From the NCBI RefSeq assembly GCF_009696145.1, contig NZ_VUMO01000003.1:124001-188000 (forward strand): a stretch of DNA of 64,000 nt, read 5' to 3'. Positions 16,379-25,556 of this stretch are shown here, one piece after another; the first letter of the stretch is position 1, and every line of letters starts with the position of its first letter. The position numbers and the translations under genes were made by a program. The notes beneath the pieces were generated by a model. The model saw nothing but the letters and a program-made list of their open reading frames with translations. It ran no database searches and was not told the origin of the DNA. The stretch comes from Pseudoramibacter porci (GTDB taxonomy: Bacteria > Bacillota > Clostridia > Eubacteriales > Eubacteriaceae).

Positions 16379-17071
16379 ATGCACATCCGACCCCGTCCGT
16401 GGGCGCGGCCCGAGCTGGAAGCCAGCCCGTTTTTCGCCGCGGAACCCTGGACTTTGAAAAATCACTGGCGCGAACGCTTCCCTGCGCCCGCGCACCCGCT
16501 TTACTTGGAACTGGGCTGCGGCAAAGGGCATTTCATCGCGAAAATGTCCGCCGCTCACCCTGAAAATAATTATCTCGCCGTCGACATGATCGACACCATG
16601 CTCGGCATCACCCGGCGCAACGTCGTCGCCGAACGCGGCGGCGCCGACCCGGAAAATTTAACACTCACCGCCTGGGACATCGAGCGCATCGAGAAAATCC
16701 TCGGCCCTGACGACCGCATCGACGGCCTGTTCATCAATTTCTGCAACCCCTGGCCCAAGCGCAAAAAGCACAAGAAGCGGCTGACCCACACCCGCCAGCT
16801 GGAAAAGTACAAGGCCTTTCTCGCGCCCGGGGCCTGGCTGCGCTTCAAAACCGACGACGACGATTTGTTCGAAGCGACCCTCGGCTATCTCGAGGAAGCC
16901 GGCTTCGAAGTCCTCGCCCTCAGCCGGGACCTTCACAGCGACGCGCGCTACGCTGCTCTCGAGGATTTTCCCACCGAGCACGAGGCGATGTTCTCAGAAC
17001 GGGGCATCCCGATCAAATACCTGCGCGCCCGGCTCAAAGCGCCGGCTGCACCTGCCCCCGGCGCCGATTAA
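16379..17071 (+). CDS. trmB: tRNA (guanine-N7-)-methyltransferase
   Basis: A 230-residue SAM-dependent enzyme that methylates G46 of tRNA. The SAM loop LELGCGKGHF is at 43-52. NFCNPWPKRKKHKKRLTH around 120 is the family motif (usually NFSDPWPK), and FKTDDDDLFE near 158 is the conserved TD element. AAAAGGAGAGG precedes the ATG. The last four bases overlap the alr gene tail to tail. Confidence 0.94.
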   Translation: MHIRPRPWARPELEASPFFAAEPWTLKNHWRERFPAPAHPLYLELGCGKGHFIAKMSAAHPENNYLAVDMIDTMLGITRRNVVAERGGADPENLTLTAWDIERIEKILGPDDRIDGLFINFCNPWPKRKKHKKRLTHTRQLEKYKAFLAPGAWLRFKTDDDDLFEATLGYLEEAGFEVLALSRDLHSDARYAALEDFPTEHEAMFSERGIPIKYLRARLKAPAAPAPGAD

Positions 17072-18336
17072 AACGCGCCGTAAAAGCCGTCATTTAAGAT
17101 TTCGACCTCGAGGTGTTCGTCTCCCAAGAATTTGTAGAGCCGCGGCACCCGTTTGTTGACCATGCAGACCAGTTCGTAATTGATGGTCCCGAGTTTTTCG
17201 GCCAGTTCTTCCACCGGAATGTGGGGCCCGAAGAGTTCGACCTCGTCGCCGACCTTGACCCCCGGCACGTCGGTCACATCGACCGTGCACTGGTCCATGC
17301 AGATGTTGCCGACCACCGGCGCGCGGTGGCCGTCGAGGTAAACCTCCGTTCCCTTGCCCGAGAGCATCCGGGTGTAGCCGTCGGCGTAGCCCACGGCCAG
17401 CGTCGCAATTTTCCGATCGCCGTCGGCGATGAATTTCCGGCCGTAGCCGCAGGAATCCCCGGCGTGGATCGTCTTCAGATGCATGACCGTGGATTTAAAG
17501 GTCATCACCGGGCGCAGCTTCAGATTTTCTTTCTTGACTTCGTCCGACGGGTAAAGCCCGTAAAGAATGATCCCCGGGCGCACGGCGTTGAACACCGATT
17601 TACTGAAATCGACAATTGCCGCAGAATTTTCCACGTGCTTCAGCGGAATTTCGACCCCCTTGGCCTTGAGCCCCCGGACGACGTCGAGGTAGCGCTTCAT
17701 CTGAAGCTCTGTGAAGGATTTTTCCGATTCGTCCGCCGTCGCGAAATGGGTGAATAAGCCGTAAAGCTCGATGCCCGGCATGCCGGCGATTTCGGCAATG
17801 GCGTCCACCGCTTCATCCCAGCGGAAGCCGATGCGGCCCATACCGGTGTCCACCTTCGCGTGGATGCGGGTCACCGTGCCGTTTTTCACGTTGTATTCCG
17901 AAAGTGCCCGCGCGAATTCCAGGGAATCCACCGCCGGCTGAATGTCCCATTCCACCAGATCGGGAATCTGGTTCGGGCGGGTCAGCCCGAGGAGCATGAT
18001 GTCGCACCGGTCGATGCCCTTCTGGCGCAGGGCGATGGCTTCGTCCAAAAAGGCGACGGCCATCATGTCCACGCCTTCGTCCTGAATCGTCTGGGTGAAT
18101 TCAATGCCGTGGCCGTAGGCGTCGGCCTTAACCACCGCGATGATTTTCGGGCCCGGGCCCACCCGTTTTTTAATTGCCTGCAAATTGAGCACGGCGTTGT
18201 CCAGACTGATTTCCGCCCAGGTCGGCCGATGGGCCGGCACCGGCACTTTAATACCCAATTCGTCAAATTCCCGTTCGTCGCCGCCGATCTGCGCCGCACC
18301 CAGCGCCGACATATCTTTTTCGCTGTTTTCGTTCAT
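17068..18336 (-). CDS. alr: alanine racemase
   Basis: A 422-residue PLP enzyme making D-alanine for peptidoglycan. The PLP lysine is Lys70 in AVVKADAYGHG and the catalytic tyrosine is at about 296 in CGYGRKF. The N-terminus is about 30 residues longer than usual and acidic/polar, before the common start PTWAEISLDNAVLNLQ. AGAGG lies five bases before the ATG. It is the last gene of an ispF-mtnN-alr run, 38 bases after mtnN. Confidence 0.95.
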   Translation of the reverse strand: MNENSEKDMSALGAAQIGGDEREFDELGIKVPVPAHRPTWAEISLDNAVLNLQAIKKRVGPGPKIIAVVKADAYGHGIEFTQTIQDEGVDMMAVAFLDEAIALRQKGIDRCDIMLLGLTRPNQIPDLVEWDIQPAVDSLEFARALSEYNVKNGTVTRIHAKVDTGMGRIGFRWDEAVDAIAEIAGMPGIELYGLFTHFATADESEKSFTELQMKRYLDVVRGLKAKGVEIPLKHVENSAAIVDFSKSVFNAVRPGIILYGLYPSDEVKKENLKLRPVMTFKSTVMHLKTIHAGDSCGYGRKFIADGDRKIATLAVGYADGYTRMLSGKGTEVYLDGHRAPVVGNICMDQCTVDVTDVPGVKVGDEVELFGPHIPVEELAEKLGTINYELVCMVNKRVPRLYKFLGDEHLEVEILNDGFYGAF

Positions 18337-18374
18337 ATTTGCCTCTAACTTTCTTTATGTTTTAGTTGTTTTTA

Positions 18375-19085
18375 TTAAGCTTGACAGCCCTTGGACGTAT
18401 TCTGAACCAGACACACCGCCACCGCGGCGCCAGCCGCCGCTTCGATGGCCTTGGTGTAGTGTTGGTCGTAAGTGCCCTGCATGTTTTCATCCGCCAAATC
18501 GGAGATCCCGCGGAGGATGAGCCAGGCCACGCCGTTGGCCTGGGCCGTCTGCGCGACCGCAGCGCCTTCCATTTCGACGCATTCGGCTTTAAAATGCTGC
18601 CGCAGCGCCGCCTTGAGCCTGGAGTCGGCCACCACCCGGTCGTCTGTGAGCACCCGGCCCTTGCGGTATTTGAGCTTGAGTTTCTGAGCCCCGCGGACCG
18701 CGTCCGCGATCAGCTCCCCATCCGCCGGGTAAACCGTCCCGTTCATAAAGGGTACGTCCACAGGCTTGAGCCCGCCTTTGTCCGGTTCAAACCCGTAGGC
18801 CGCCGCGTCGGTGCTGATGACGAGCTCGCCAAAGGCAAGCCCCTCGCCGATGCCGCCGGCGACGCCAAAACTGATAACCGGGTCGGCGCCATAGCAGTCA
18901 ATGAGCATCTGGGTGCCCATGGCGGCGTTGACCTTGCCGAGCCCGACGGCCGCAAGGGTCACGTCGCTGCTGCCGACTTTCCCGGTGACAAAATCGATGC
19001 CGCCCTTCGCAAAGGTGCTGGTGTCTGTCATCCACCGCGCAAAGGCGGCCGCTTCTTCTTCCATCGCTGCCACAAAGCCAATCAT
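18375..19085 (-). CDS. mtnN: 5'-methylthioadenosine/S-adenosylhomocysteine nucleosidase
   Basis: A 236-residue nucleosidase that splits adenine from MTA and SAH, in methionine salvage and SAM recycling. The N-terminal AAMEEE gives the conserved acid; [10 protein letters not shown] (about 175) binds ribose; and [10 protein letters not shown] (about 198) carries the catalytic Asp. Start and ispF stop overlap as ATGA, indicating coupling. Confidence 0.95.
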   Translation of the reverse strand: MIGFVAAMEEEAAAFARWMTDTSTFAKGGIDFVTGKVGSSDVTLAAVGLGKVNAAMGTQMLIDCYGADPVISFGVAGGIGEGLAFGELVISTDAAAYGFEPDKGGLKPVDVPFMNGTVYPADGELIADAVRGAQKLKLKYRKGRVLTDDRVVADSRLKAALRQHFKAECVEMEGAAVAQTAQANGVAWLILRGISDLADENMQGTYDQHYTKAIEAAAGAAVAVCLVQNTSKGCQA

Positions 19086-19591
19086 TTTTTAATCAGGCAC
19101 GCGACAGCTTTGGCCGCGATGCCTTCCTCCCTTCCGGTAAATCCCAAATGCTCTTCCGTCGTCGCCTTGACGCTGATCTGCGAGACGTCCGCCCGGAGGC
19201 ACGCCGCGATGTTGGCCCGCATCGCCGAAATGTGGGGCGCCATTTTCGGCGCCTGGGCCACAATAATGGCATCGACGTTGCCGATTTTGTAGCCGGCTTC
19301 GTCGATGAGCCGCCAGACGTGATCGGTCAGCGCCATGCTGTCCGCCCCGGCGTATTTTGCGTCAGTATCTGGAAAATGGGCGCCGATATCGCCGAGGGCC
19401 AATGCCCCGAGGAGGCTGTCCATCACCGCGTGCAGGAGCACGTCGGCGTCGGAGTGCCCCCGGAGGCCGGCGTGCCCTTCGATGCGGACCCCGCCGAGAA
19501 TCAGCGGGCGGCCTGCTTCAAAGGCGTGCACGTCGTAGCCGAGGCCGACGCGAATCGGCTGCGCCATTGCCTGATTGGTTGTCTTATCCAT
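19082..19591 (-). CDS. ispF: 2-C-methyl-D-erythritol 2,4-cyclodiphosphate synthase
   Basis: A 169-residue MEP-pathway enzyme for isoprenoid precursors. The zinc site is GYDVHAF (Asp, His) with the third ligand in [23 protein letters not shown] and the late [19 protein letters not shown] segment are canonical. It is the first gene of the ispF-mtnN-alr group; ispD is not adjacent. An internal ATG at codon 9 is less likely as start given the AGAAGGG before 19591. Confidence 0.95.
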   Translation of the reverse strand: MDKTTNQAMAQPIRVGLGYDVHAFEAGRPLILGGVRIEGHAGLRGHSDADVLLHAVMDSLLGALALGDIGAHFPDTDAKYAGADSMALTDHVWRLIDEAGYKIGNVDAIIVAQAPKMAPHISAMRANIAACLRADVSQISVKATTEEHLGFTGREEGIAAKAVACLIKK

Positions 19592-19813
19592 TTTAACCCT
19601 TCTATTCCTCTGAACTGCGCCGATTGACGCAGCCTGATGACCAATATTGATTGCATTTATTATACGCTTATTCCCTTCTCCCCTTCAACCTGATTTTTGG
19701 CCCATTCCTCAGGGAGATTTGACATAGCCTATACGAGGGGAAAATTTTGTTAAAGTGTGCCACTAATCAGTAATTTTTTGCATTAAATTTGCATTAATTT
19801 GCCATTAAAACCC

Positions 19814-19843
19814 TTTACGCACGCCTTATCTTTATGTTACAAT
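19814..19843 (+). promoter_or_regulatory. etfBA promoter
   Basis: TTTACG (19814-19819) and TACAAT (19838-19843), 18-base spacer, with an extended -10 (TGT-TACAAT). The rest of 19592-19813 is AT-rich with a lone TTGACA near 19714 that has no good -10. Confidence 0.6.
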
Positions 19844-19915
19844 ATTCACAAATTATTAGGACGCTTTTTCGTCCAGATGATACACATTGATTTTTTAAGG
19901 AGGCAACGTAATATC

Positions 19916-20716
19916 ATGAATTTTCTCGTGTGTGTTAAACAAGTGCCTGACACAACCGAAATCCGTATTGATCCGGAAACGAATACGCTGATTCGTAAAG
20001 GTGTGCCGAGCATTGTCAATCCTTTCGATGGGTACGCGCTGGAAATGGCCGCACGCATTAAGGATGCAAGAGACGACGTCAAAATCGTCGTCGTATCAAT
20101 GGGACCAGATCAGGCTAAAGAAGCGCTGAAGAACTGCCTGGCAGTCGGCGGCGACGAAGCTTATTTGGTTTCCGGCCGTAAATTCGGCGGATCCGATACT
20201 CTCGCAACCAGCTACGTTCTGGCCTGCGCCATCAAGAAGATCGAAGAAATCGAAGGCAAATTCCATGTCATCTTCTGCGGCAAACAGGCAATCGACGGCG
20301 ACACCGCTCAGGTTGGTCCGGAACTGGCTGAACACCTCGGCATCCCGCAAATCACTTACGGCTTAACCGCTGAAATGACGGACGATGAAATTCAGGTCAC
20401 CCGCGAAACAGAAGACGGCCAGGAAATCCTCGGCGCCAGCTTCCCGTGCCTGGTCACCGCAACCAAACCGTCATTTGATCCGCGTCTGCCGAAGATCAAA
20501 GACAAACTGGCTGCTCGCAAAAAAGAAATCCACGTCCTCGGCGAAGAAGATTTCGACATCGATTTCGCAAAATGCGGCCTGAAGGGCTCACCGACTAACG
20601 TTAAGAAGACTTTCGTCCCGCCAGTCAAGACCGGCGGCGAAATGATCACCGGCGAATCGCCAGAAGAACTCGCTGCAAATCTGGCAGCTGCCCTCGACAA
20701 AGAAGGCTTACTATAA
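19916..20716 (+). CDS. etfB: electron transfer flavoprotein, beta subunit
   Basis: A 266-residue EtfB that starts MNFLVCVKQVPDTTEI, the family N-terminus. With EtfA it shuttles electrons between acyl-CoA or 2-hydroxyacid dehydrogenases and the redox pool, and in anaerobes may bifurcate electrons. GNQAIDGDTAQVGP-type FAD/AMP-site sequence is present as KQAIDGDTAQVGP near 125. AAGGAGG is 12 bases before the ATG, rather far. No acyl-CoA dehydrogenase is beside the pair, unlike the usual bcd-etfBA order. Codons are less GC-rich than in neighbours, suggesting high expression. Confidence 0.95.
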   Translation: MNFLVCVKQVPDTTEIRIDPETNTLIRKGVPSIVNPFDGYALEMAARIKDARDDVKIVVVSMGPDQAKEALKNCLAVGGDEAYLVSGRKFGGSDTLATSYVLACAIKKIEEIEGKFHVIFCGKQAIDGDTAQVGPELAEHLGIPQITYGLTAEMTDDEIQVTRETEDGQEILGASFPCLVTATKPSFDPRLPKIKDKLAARKKEIHVLGEEDFDIDFAKCGLKGSPTNVKKTFVPPVKTGGEMITGESPEELAANLAAALDKEGLL

Positions 20717-20736
20717 TATAAGAGAGGAGATCAGAA

Positions 20737-21750
20737 ATGGAACCGAAAACAAAGGATCTTTGGGTATTTATTGAAACTTATCCTGATGGCTCCGCTCAGA
20801 ATGTGGGCCTGGAATTGTTAAACCCTGGCCGCGAACTGGCTGAAAAACAGGGCGGCAAACTGGTTGGTCTGGTACTCGGCCACAACACCGACGCAGCTGT
20901 GAAAGCTGTTCAGGAACACGGCGCAGATCAGGTCATCGTCATCGACGGCGAAGAATACGAACACTTCACCACCGACGCTTATGTCAACGCGCTGTACGAA
21001 GTTGTCACCAAATACGCACCGACCACCATGCTCATCGGCGCAACCAACAACGGCCGCGATGTCGGACCGCGTCTGTCATCCCGTCTGCAGACTGGCTTGA
21101 CCGCTGACTGTACAAAACTCGGCTACGACGAAGAAACCGGCAATATCGCTTGGACCCGTCCGGCATTCGGCGGCAACCTGATGGCCACCATCCTCTGCCC
21201 GAACCACCGTCCACAGCTCGGTACTGTCCGTCCTGGTGTCTTCAAGGCAGCGGAACCTGAAGAAGGCCGCACCTGCGAAGTCATCAAAGAAGACATCCAC
21301 GTTGCTCCTGAAGATATTAGAACCCGCTTAATCAAAGAAATCAAAGAAGACGCTTCCGAAATGGTCGACCTGGTCGGCGCGGACGTCATCGTTTCCGGCG
21401 GCCGCGGTGTCGGCGGACCGGAAGGCTACGAACCGTTACAGGAATTAGCCGACGCTTTGGGCGGCGTTGTCGGTGCATCCCGTGCAGCCGTTGACGCTGG
21501 CTGGATCGCACACTCCCATCAGGTTGGCCAGACTGGTAAAACAGTTGGCCCGAAACTGTACATCGCCTGCGGGATTTCCGGCGCCATTCAGCACGTTGCT
21601 GGGATGAGCAGCTCTGACTGCATCGTCGCCATCAACAAAGACGAAGAAGCACCAATCTTCGACATCGCTGATTACGGTGTTGTCGGCGACCTCTTTGCTG
21701 TCGTCCCGGCACTGACCGCAGAAGTCAAGAAAATCAAGGGGATTGCATAA
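20737..21750 (+). CDS. etfA: electron transfer flavoprotein, alpha subunit
   Basis: A 337-residue EtfA. The C-terminal FAD domain shows SGGRGVGGPEGY, GASRAAVDAGW, HSHQVGQTGKTV and CGISGAIQHVAGM, all conserved. It begins 20 bases after etfB with AGAGGAG before the ATG, so the two form an operon that ends at the terminator at 21769-21800. Confidence 0.96.
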   Translation: MEPKTKDLWVFIETYPDGSAQNVGLELLNPGRELAEKQGGKLVGLVLGHNTDAAVKAVQEHGADQVIVIDGEEYEHFTTDAYVNALYEVVTKYAPTTMLIGATNNGRDVGPRLSSRLQTGLTADCTKLGYDEETGNIAWTRPAFGGNLMATILCPNHRPQLGTVRPGVFKAAEPEEGRTCEVIKEDIHVAPEDIRTRLIKEIKEDASEMVDLVGADVIVSGGRGVGGPEGYEPLQELADALGGVVGASRAAVDAGWIAHSHQVGQTGKTVGPKLYIACGISGAIQHVAGMSSSDCIVAINKDEEAPIFDIADYGVVGDLFAVVPALTAEVKKIKGIA

Positions 21751-21768
21751 GTCCTTCCCTACATCAAA

Positions 21769-21800
21769 GCCTGTCTGAAAATTTTCAGACAGGTTTTTTT
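21769..21800 (+). terminator. etfBA terminator
   Basis: CCTGTCTGAAAA/TTTTCAGACAGG hairpin followed by seven T. Confidence 0.92.
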
Positions 21801-21851
21801 ATTGGCGCCGATTGATTTGACGATAAATATTGTAAATCAATGAAAAAAGAC

Positions 21852-22017
21852 AAAAAAAGAAGGGCTTCGAACCAAATAGGGGGAGGAGTTCGAAGTCCTT
21901 TGGAGAGAGGGGGGTAATATTATGATTCCTTGCTGAATTCTCGCATATTCAGCAAGTTCTGAACATCAAATACATCCAACCGGGTGTGTGCTTCAATCGA
22001 ATGTATTTCCTTGATGT
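21852..22017 (-). ncRNA. candidate small RNA with C-rich loops
   Basis: A near-consensus minus-strand promoter (22024-22052) is followed by three stable hairpins and no ORF. Hairpin 1 pairs ACATCAA-ATACAT with ATGTAT-TTGATGT (about 21962-22018); hairpin 2 is CTTGCTGAAT/ATTCAGCAAG (about 21930-21957); the last is the terminator GGACTTCGAAC/GTTCGAAGCCC (21862-21898) with a T7 tail and the loop TCCTCCCCCTATTT. The single-stranded linker also reads CCCCCCTCTCTCC. Such C-rich segments can pair with GGGAGG-type ribosome sites, as in RsaE/RoxS-like RNAs. I recognise no known family. Confidence 0.55.
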
Positions 22018-22023
22018 GACTAT

Positions 22024-22052
22024 AGTATAGCGCGTTATGAAAAAAACGTCAA
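22024..22052 (-). promoter_or_regulatory. promoter of the candidate small RNA
   Basis: TTGACG (22047-22052) and TATACT (22024-22029) with exactly 17 bases between. Confidence 0.75.
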
Positions 22053-22121
22053 GCGTTGTAAGAATGTAAATTGGAATATCCCTAATGTAAACTGTTACAT
22101 TTAGATTTTCTTAAGATTTAA

Positions 22122-23048
22122 TTAAGATTCATTATGTTTAAACTGATTTTCAATGGCCAAAGTCCTGTTTTTACGGTCGATTTCCATCGTTACGCGCTTT
22201 TTGCGGACTGAAAACATCAAATCTTCCAAGCCATTTTCATCAGAATTTTCAATCATCCCCCTAAGAGTTTTCATACTATTTTCAAAATCATCGATCTGGG
22301 ACAGCAGTGCCTCGCGGTTGCTCACGAAGAGCTCCGCCCACATCGGCGCGTTGATCATCGCAATCCGCGTCAAGTCCATGAAGCTGCCCCCTTCAAAATC
22401 CGAAAGGTGGCGCTCTTCCTTACAGTCGATAAGAGCGCAGGCGATGACGTGGCAGAGCTGAGAGGTGAAGCCGATCTTTTTGTCGTGGCCTTCCGGGGTC
22501 GTCTCGACGATGTTTGTGAAGCCCATGTTGTAAATCACGCGCTCGAGCCACTCAATGTGGTCGGGATCGTTCTGGGACATAGGCACGAGGATGTAGTTGT
22601 GTCCGAGGAAAATCCGCTCGTCCGCGCCGCCGAAGCCTTCCTTTTCGCTGCCGGCCATGGGGTGGCCCATGATGAAATCGACGTCGTCTCTAAGAATCGG
22701 CAGCACCTCGTCGACGAGGATCTGCTTAACCCCGGTGATATCGGTGATCACGGCGCCGGGCTTGAAATCTCCCATGTGGGTCTTGAAGAAATTCACCGCC
22801 GTGCGCGGGTACAGGCAGAAGTAGACGAAATCCGCCTGCGCGAGGATGCGCGCCGCGCCTTCCGCGTCGTTTTCCCCCTGATCGATGACGCCGCGGTCGA
22901 GGGCCGCCTCGAGAACTTCGCTGTCGGTGTCGATGGCGCCGATCCAATCCGGCCTTTCTTTTCTGAGAGCCATGGCGAGGGCCCCGCCCATGAGCCCGAG
23001 TCCGATGATGACGACGCTTTTATTTTGAAGTACTGGTTCGATTTCCAT
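22122..23048 (-). CDS. tyrA: prephenate dehydrogenase
   Basis: A 308-residue NAD(P)-dependent enzyme converting prephenate to 4-hydroxyphenylpyruvate for tyrosine. The Rossmann loop VIIGLGLMGG is at 13-22; the catalytic His lies in FIMGHPMAGSEKEGF (about 138); FTSQLCHVIACAL and GGSFMDLTRIA are also conserved. No chorismate mutase or ACT domain is fused, the length being that of the core enzyme. It stands 48 bases after the dgt-like gene and may be co-transcribed with it. Confidence 0.93.
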   Translation of the reverse strand: MEIEPVLQNKSVVIIGLGLMGGALAMALRKERPDWIGAIDTDSEVLEAALDRGVIDQGENDAEGAARILAQADFVYFCLYPRTAVNFFKTHMGDFKPGAVITDITGVKQILVDEVLPILRDDVDFIMGHPMAGSEKEGFGGADERIFLGHNYILVPMSQNDPDHIEWLERVIYNMGFTNIVETTPEGHDKKIGFTSQLCHVIACALIDCKEERHLSDFEGGSFMDLTRIAMINAPMWAELFVSNREALLSQIDDFENSMKTLRGMIENSDENGLEDLMFSVRKKRVTMEIDRKNRTLAIENQFKHNES

Positions 23049-23096
23049 TGTATTGCCTCTGTTTTCTATTTCACTTTCTCAATTATTTTCATTTAT

Positions 23097-24386
23097 TTAC
23101 AGCGACACGTAAGGTGTGCGCTGGCTTTTGAACACCACCTGCTCCCGATAGAGCAGCTCGATGAACCGGTCTGTCATGCCGGAGATGTAGTCCACCGCGG
23201 CGCGCTTCATCTCTGACACGCCGGCCTCCCCTTTCCGGTAGGTGTAAACCCAATGGCAGGCCAACGTGTCGGCCCGCTTCTCGTCGTGGAAGCCCTGCAT
23301 GTAGTCGACGAGCCATTTTTCAAATCCGGCGGTCAGCGACGGAAACTGCTCCCGGAAATAATCCCGGCGGCCTGGCTCCTCGGCGTAGCGGCAGAGGGCC
23401 CCGTAAATGGTCTCGATCACCTGGCGGCCGTAATCCTTGTAGGCCTTGAGCCGGTCGTTGTAATAAATCAGTTCGCGGTTAAGCCGGGTGACTTCACTGA
23501 TCGCCTTCATCGCCGGCGCTGAAAAGCCCATGCCCCGTTCCGGCGTCGAATGCAGACACAAATCGGTCACCATCAGGTGGATGACGTTGGCGTTGTTCAC
23601 GTCGATGGACGAAATCCCCGCCGCCCGGGCGTACCGATCGACCACCTCGGCGTAAACCCGGCGGTCTTCTGGCTTCATGAGCCCAAGGAGCACGGCGTCG
23701 TCGATGTCCCGCCCCAGATAGGAGATGTTGTCTGCGATTTTGATGATGCACCCCTCCCAGGTGAAGGGGTTGAACTGACCCGGCCGGGTGAAATCCTTCA
23801 GATCGATCGCCGCCTCCCGCGGGAACAGCGGCGCGTTCACCGGACCGCTGTGGCCGACGATGCCGTCCCGCACCGCGTAAGTCAGGTCCAAATTGTACTG
23901 CCTGCCGTCCGGGCCGGAGAGCAGTTCAAATTCGTCGACAAAACGCAGGCCGTTGGCCGCGTGCCAAAAAGACGGCGCCAGACCGTCCCGCCGGACAATC
24001 GCCGCAAGGGCCGCCTCGCCGTCGTGGCCGAAGGGCGTGTGGCCGAGGTCGTGGCCGATGGCGATGGCCGCCGTGAGCTCGCCGTTGAGCCCGAGGAAAT
24101 CGGCGATGAGCCGGCCGATGGAGGCGACGTAGTGCACGTGGTCGATCCGGGTGGAGACGTGGTCATTGCGCGGCCGGAAGAACACCTGCGTCTTGTACTT
24201 GAGCCTGCGGTAGGCCGACGAGTGCAGAATCCGGGTGTAATCCCGGCCGAAGGGCGTGCGGATGTCTTCGTCGCGCTGGTAGAGCGCGTCCCTCCTCGCC
24301 GCGGCCGCCGCCCATTTCTCTGAGCCCGGAGATACCGCCTGAGCCTTAAAGCAGCTCCGCTGGAACCGGTACGGATCTTTTTTCAT
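23097..24386 (-). CDS. dgt: deoxyguanosinetriphosphate triphosphohydrolase-like HD protein
   Basis: A 429-residue HD-domain phosphohydrolase of the dGTPase family, which splits dNTPs to nucleoside and triphosphate. HSSAYRRLKYKTQVF (55-70) and RIDHVHYVASIGR (80-92) precede the HD pair in AIGHDLGHTPFGHDGE (109-124), all family marks. The ATG at 24386 is five bases after GGGAGG; a GTG just upstream is too close. It lies upstream of tyrA on the same strand. Confidence 0.9.
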   Translation of the reverse strand: MKKDPYRFQRSCFKAQAVSPGSEKWAAAAARRDALYQRDEDIRTPFGRDYTRILHSSAYRRLKYKTQVFFRPRNDHVSTRIDHVHYVASIGRLIADFLGLNGELTAAIAIGHDLGHTPFGHDGEAALAAIVRRDGLAPSFWHAANGLRFVDEFELLSGPDGRQYNLDLTYAVRDGIVGHSGPVNAPLFPREAAIDLKDFTRPGQFNPFTWEGCIIKIADNISYLGRDIDDAVLLGLMKPEDRRVYAEVVDRYARAAGISSIDVNNANVIHLMVTDLCLHSTPERGMGFSAPAMKAISEVTRLNRELIYYNDRLKAYKDYGRQVIETIYGALCRYAEEPGRRDYFREQFPSLTAGFEKWLVDYMQGFHDEKRADTLACHWVYTYRKGEAGVSEMKRAAVDYISGMTDRFIELLYREQVVFKSQRTPYVSL

Positions 24387-24514
24387 CACAGCCTCCCATC
24401 ACATCCATTGATCATTTCATTATAACACAGTCTGCCGGTCGTTCTCATTTTTGATAAATATTGATTAATTTTGAATGTTTTCGCTGATTTTTACATAATT
24501 TTGGGGTTATTCTA

Positions 24515-24543
24515 TTGTTATTGGCGCCCCTGTCCGCTATAAT
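24515..24543 (+). promoter_or_regulatory. fba promoter
   Basis: TTGTTA (24515-24520), 17 bases, TATAAT (24538-24543). Confidence 0.8.
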
Positions 24544-24578
24544 AAGGATAACACATTAACTTGATATGGAGGTATCAC

Positions 24579-25442
24579 ATGTTAGTTTCAGCAAAGGATA
24601 TGTTAGTCAAGGCGAGAGCCGGGCATTACGGCGTTGGCGCTTTCAATATCAACAACCTCGAATGGACGAAGGCCATTCTCGAAACCGCACAGGAAAACAA
24701 CTCCCCAGTCATCCTGGCTGTTTCCGAAGGCGCCGGCAAATACATGACCGGTTTTAAAACCGTCGCAGCCATGGTCAAGGCGATGATCGAATCCTTAAAC
24801 ATCACCGTTCCCGTTGCGCTGCATCTGGATCACGGCTCATACGAAGGGGCAAAGGCCTGCATCAACGCCGGCTTCTCCTCAATCATGTTCGACGGCTCTC
24901 ATCTGCCTTTTGAAGAAAACGTCGAAAAGACGAAGGAACTCGTCGCTGCGGCTCACGTTCTCGGCCTGTCCATCGAAGCGGAAGTCGGCACCATCGGCGG
25001 TGAAGAAGACGGCGTCATCGGCGCTGGCGAATTCGCAGATCCGAAGGAATGCAAGCAGATCGCAGACCTCGGCATCGACTTCCTCGCAGCCGGCATCGGC
25101 AACATCCACGGCGTTTATCCGGAAAACTGGCCGGGACTGAACTTCGACGTGCTCGCCAACATCCAGAAGGAAATCGGCGACCTGCCAATGGTGCTCCACG
25201 GCGGCACAGGCATCCCAGACGAAATGGTTCAGCACGCGATTAAGCTCGGCGTCTCCAAGATCAACGTCAACACCGAATGCCAGCTCGTCTTCGCAGAAGC
25301 GACCCGCGGATACATCGAAGCCGGCAAAGACAAGGTCGGCAAAGGCTTCGACCCGAGAAAACTGCTCCTGCCAGGAACGGAAGCCATCAAGGCCAAGGTC
25401 AAAGAAAAAATGGAAGTCTTCGGATCCATCGACAAAGCGTGA
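24579..25442 (+). CDS. fba: class II fructose-1,6-bisphosphate aldolase
   Basis: A 287-residue zinc aldolase of glycolysis/gluconeogenesis. Catalytic Asp84 and zinc ligand His85 lie in LHLDHGSYE; IEAEVGTIGGEEDG and GIGNIHGVYPE carry further ligands; VLHGGTGIP and KINVNTEC bind phosphate. GGAGG is six bases before the ATG. It is a single-gene unit with its own promoter and terminator. Codon use is optimised as in etfBA. Confidence 0.96.
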   Translation: MLVSAKDMLVKARAGHYGVGAFNINNLEWTKAILETAQENNSPVILAVSEGAGKYMTGFKTVAAMVKAMIESLNITVPVALHLDHGSYEGAKACINAGFSSIMFDGSHLPFEENVEKTKELVAAAHVLGLSIEAEVGTIGGEEDGVIGAGEFADPKECKQIADLGIDFLAAGIGNIHGVYPENWPGLNFDVLANIQKEIGDLPMVLHGGTGIPDEMVQHAIKLGVSKINVNTECQLVFAEATRGYIEAGKDKVGKGFDPRKLLLPGTEAIKAKVKEKMEVFGSIDKA

Positions 25443-25470
25443 AACTAATCATCATTTGATAAATGCATAC

Positions 25471-25498
25471 AGAGCTGCCCCAGGGCGGCTCTTTTTTT
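25471..25498 (+). terminator. fba terminator
   Basis: AGAGCTGCCC/GGGCGGCTCT hairpin followed by seven T; the next gene's TTGACA begins at once. Confidence 0.88.
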
Positions 25499-25499
25499 G

Positions 25500-25528
25500 T
25501 TGACAAACTGCGTTTCACGATGTATTAT
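25500..25528 (+). promoter_or_regulatory. promoter of the MacAB-like operon
   Basis: TTGACA (25500-25505), 17 bases, TATTAT (25523-25528), overlapping the end of the fba terminator T tract. Confidence 0.8.
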
Positions 25529-25556
25529 TACCTTAATACAATCAAAGGAGGATCCC

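Noticed and set aside
19709-19745. TTGACA near 19709 as the etf promoter
   Set aside because: No -10 at 16-18 bases; the extended -10 at 19838 is better placed.
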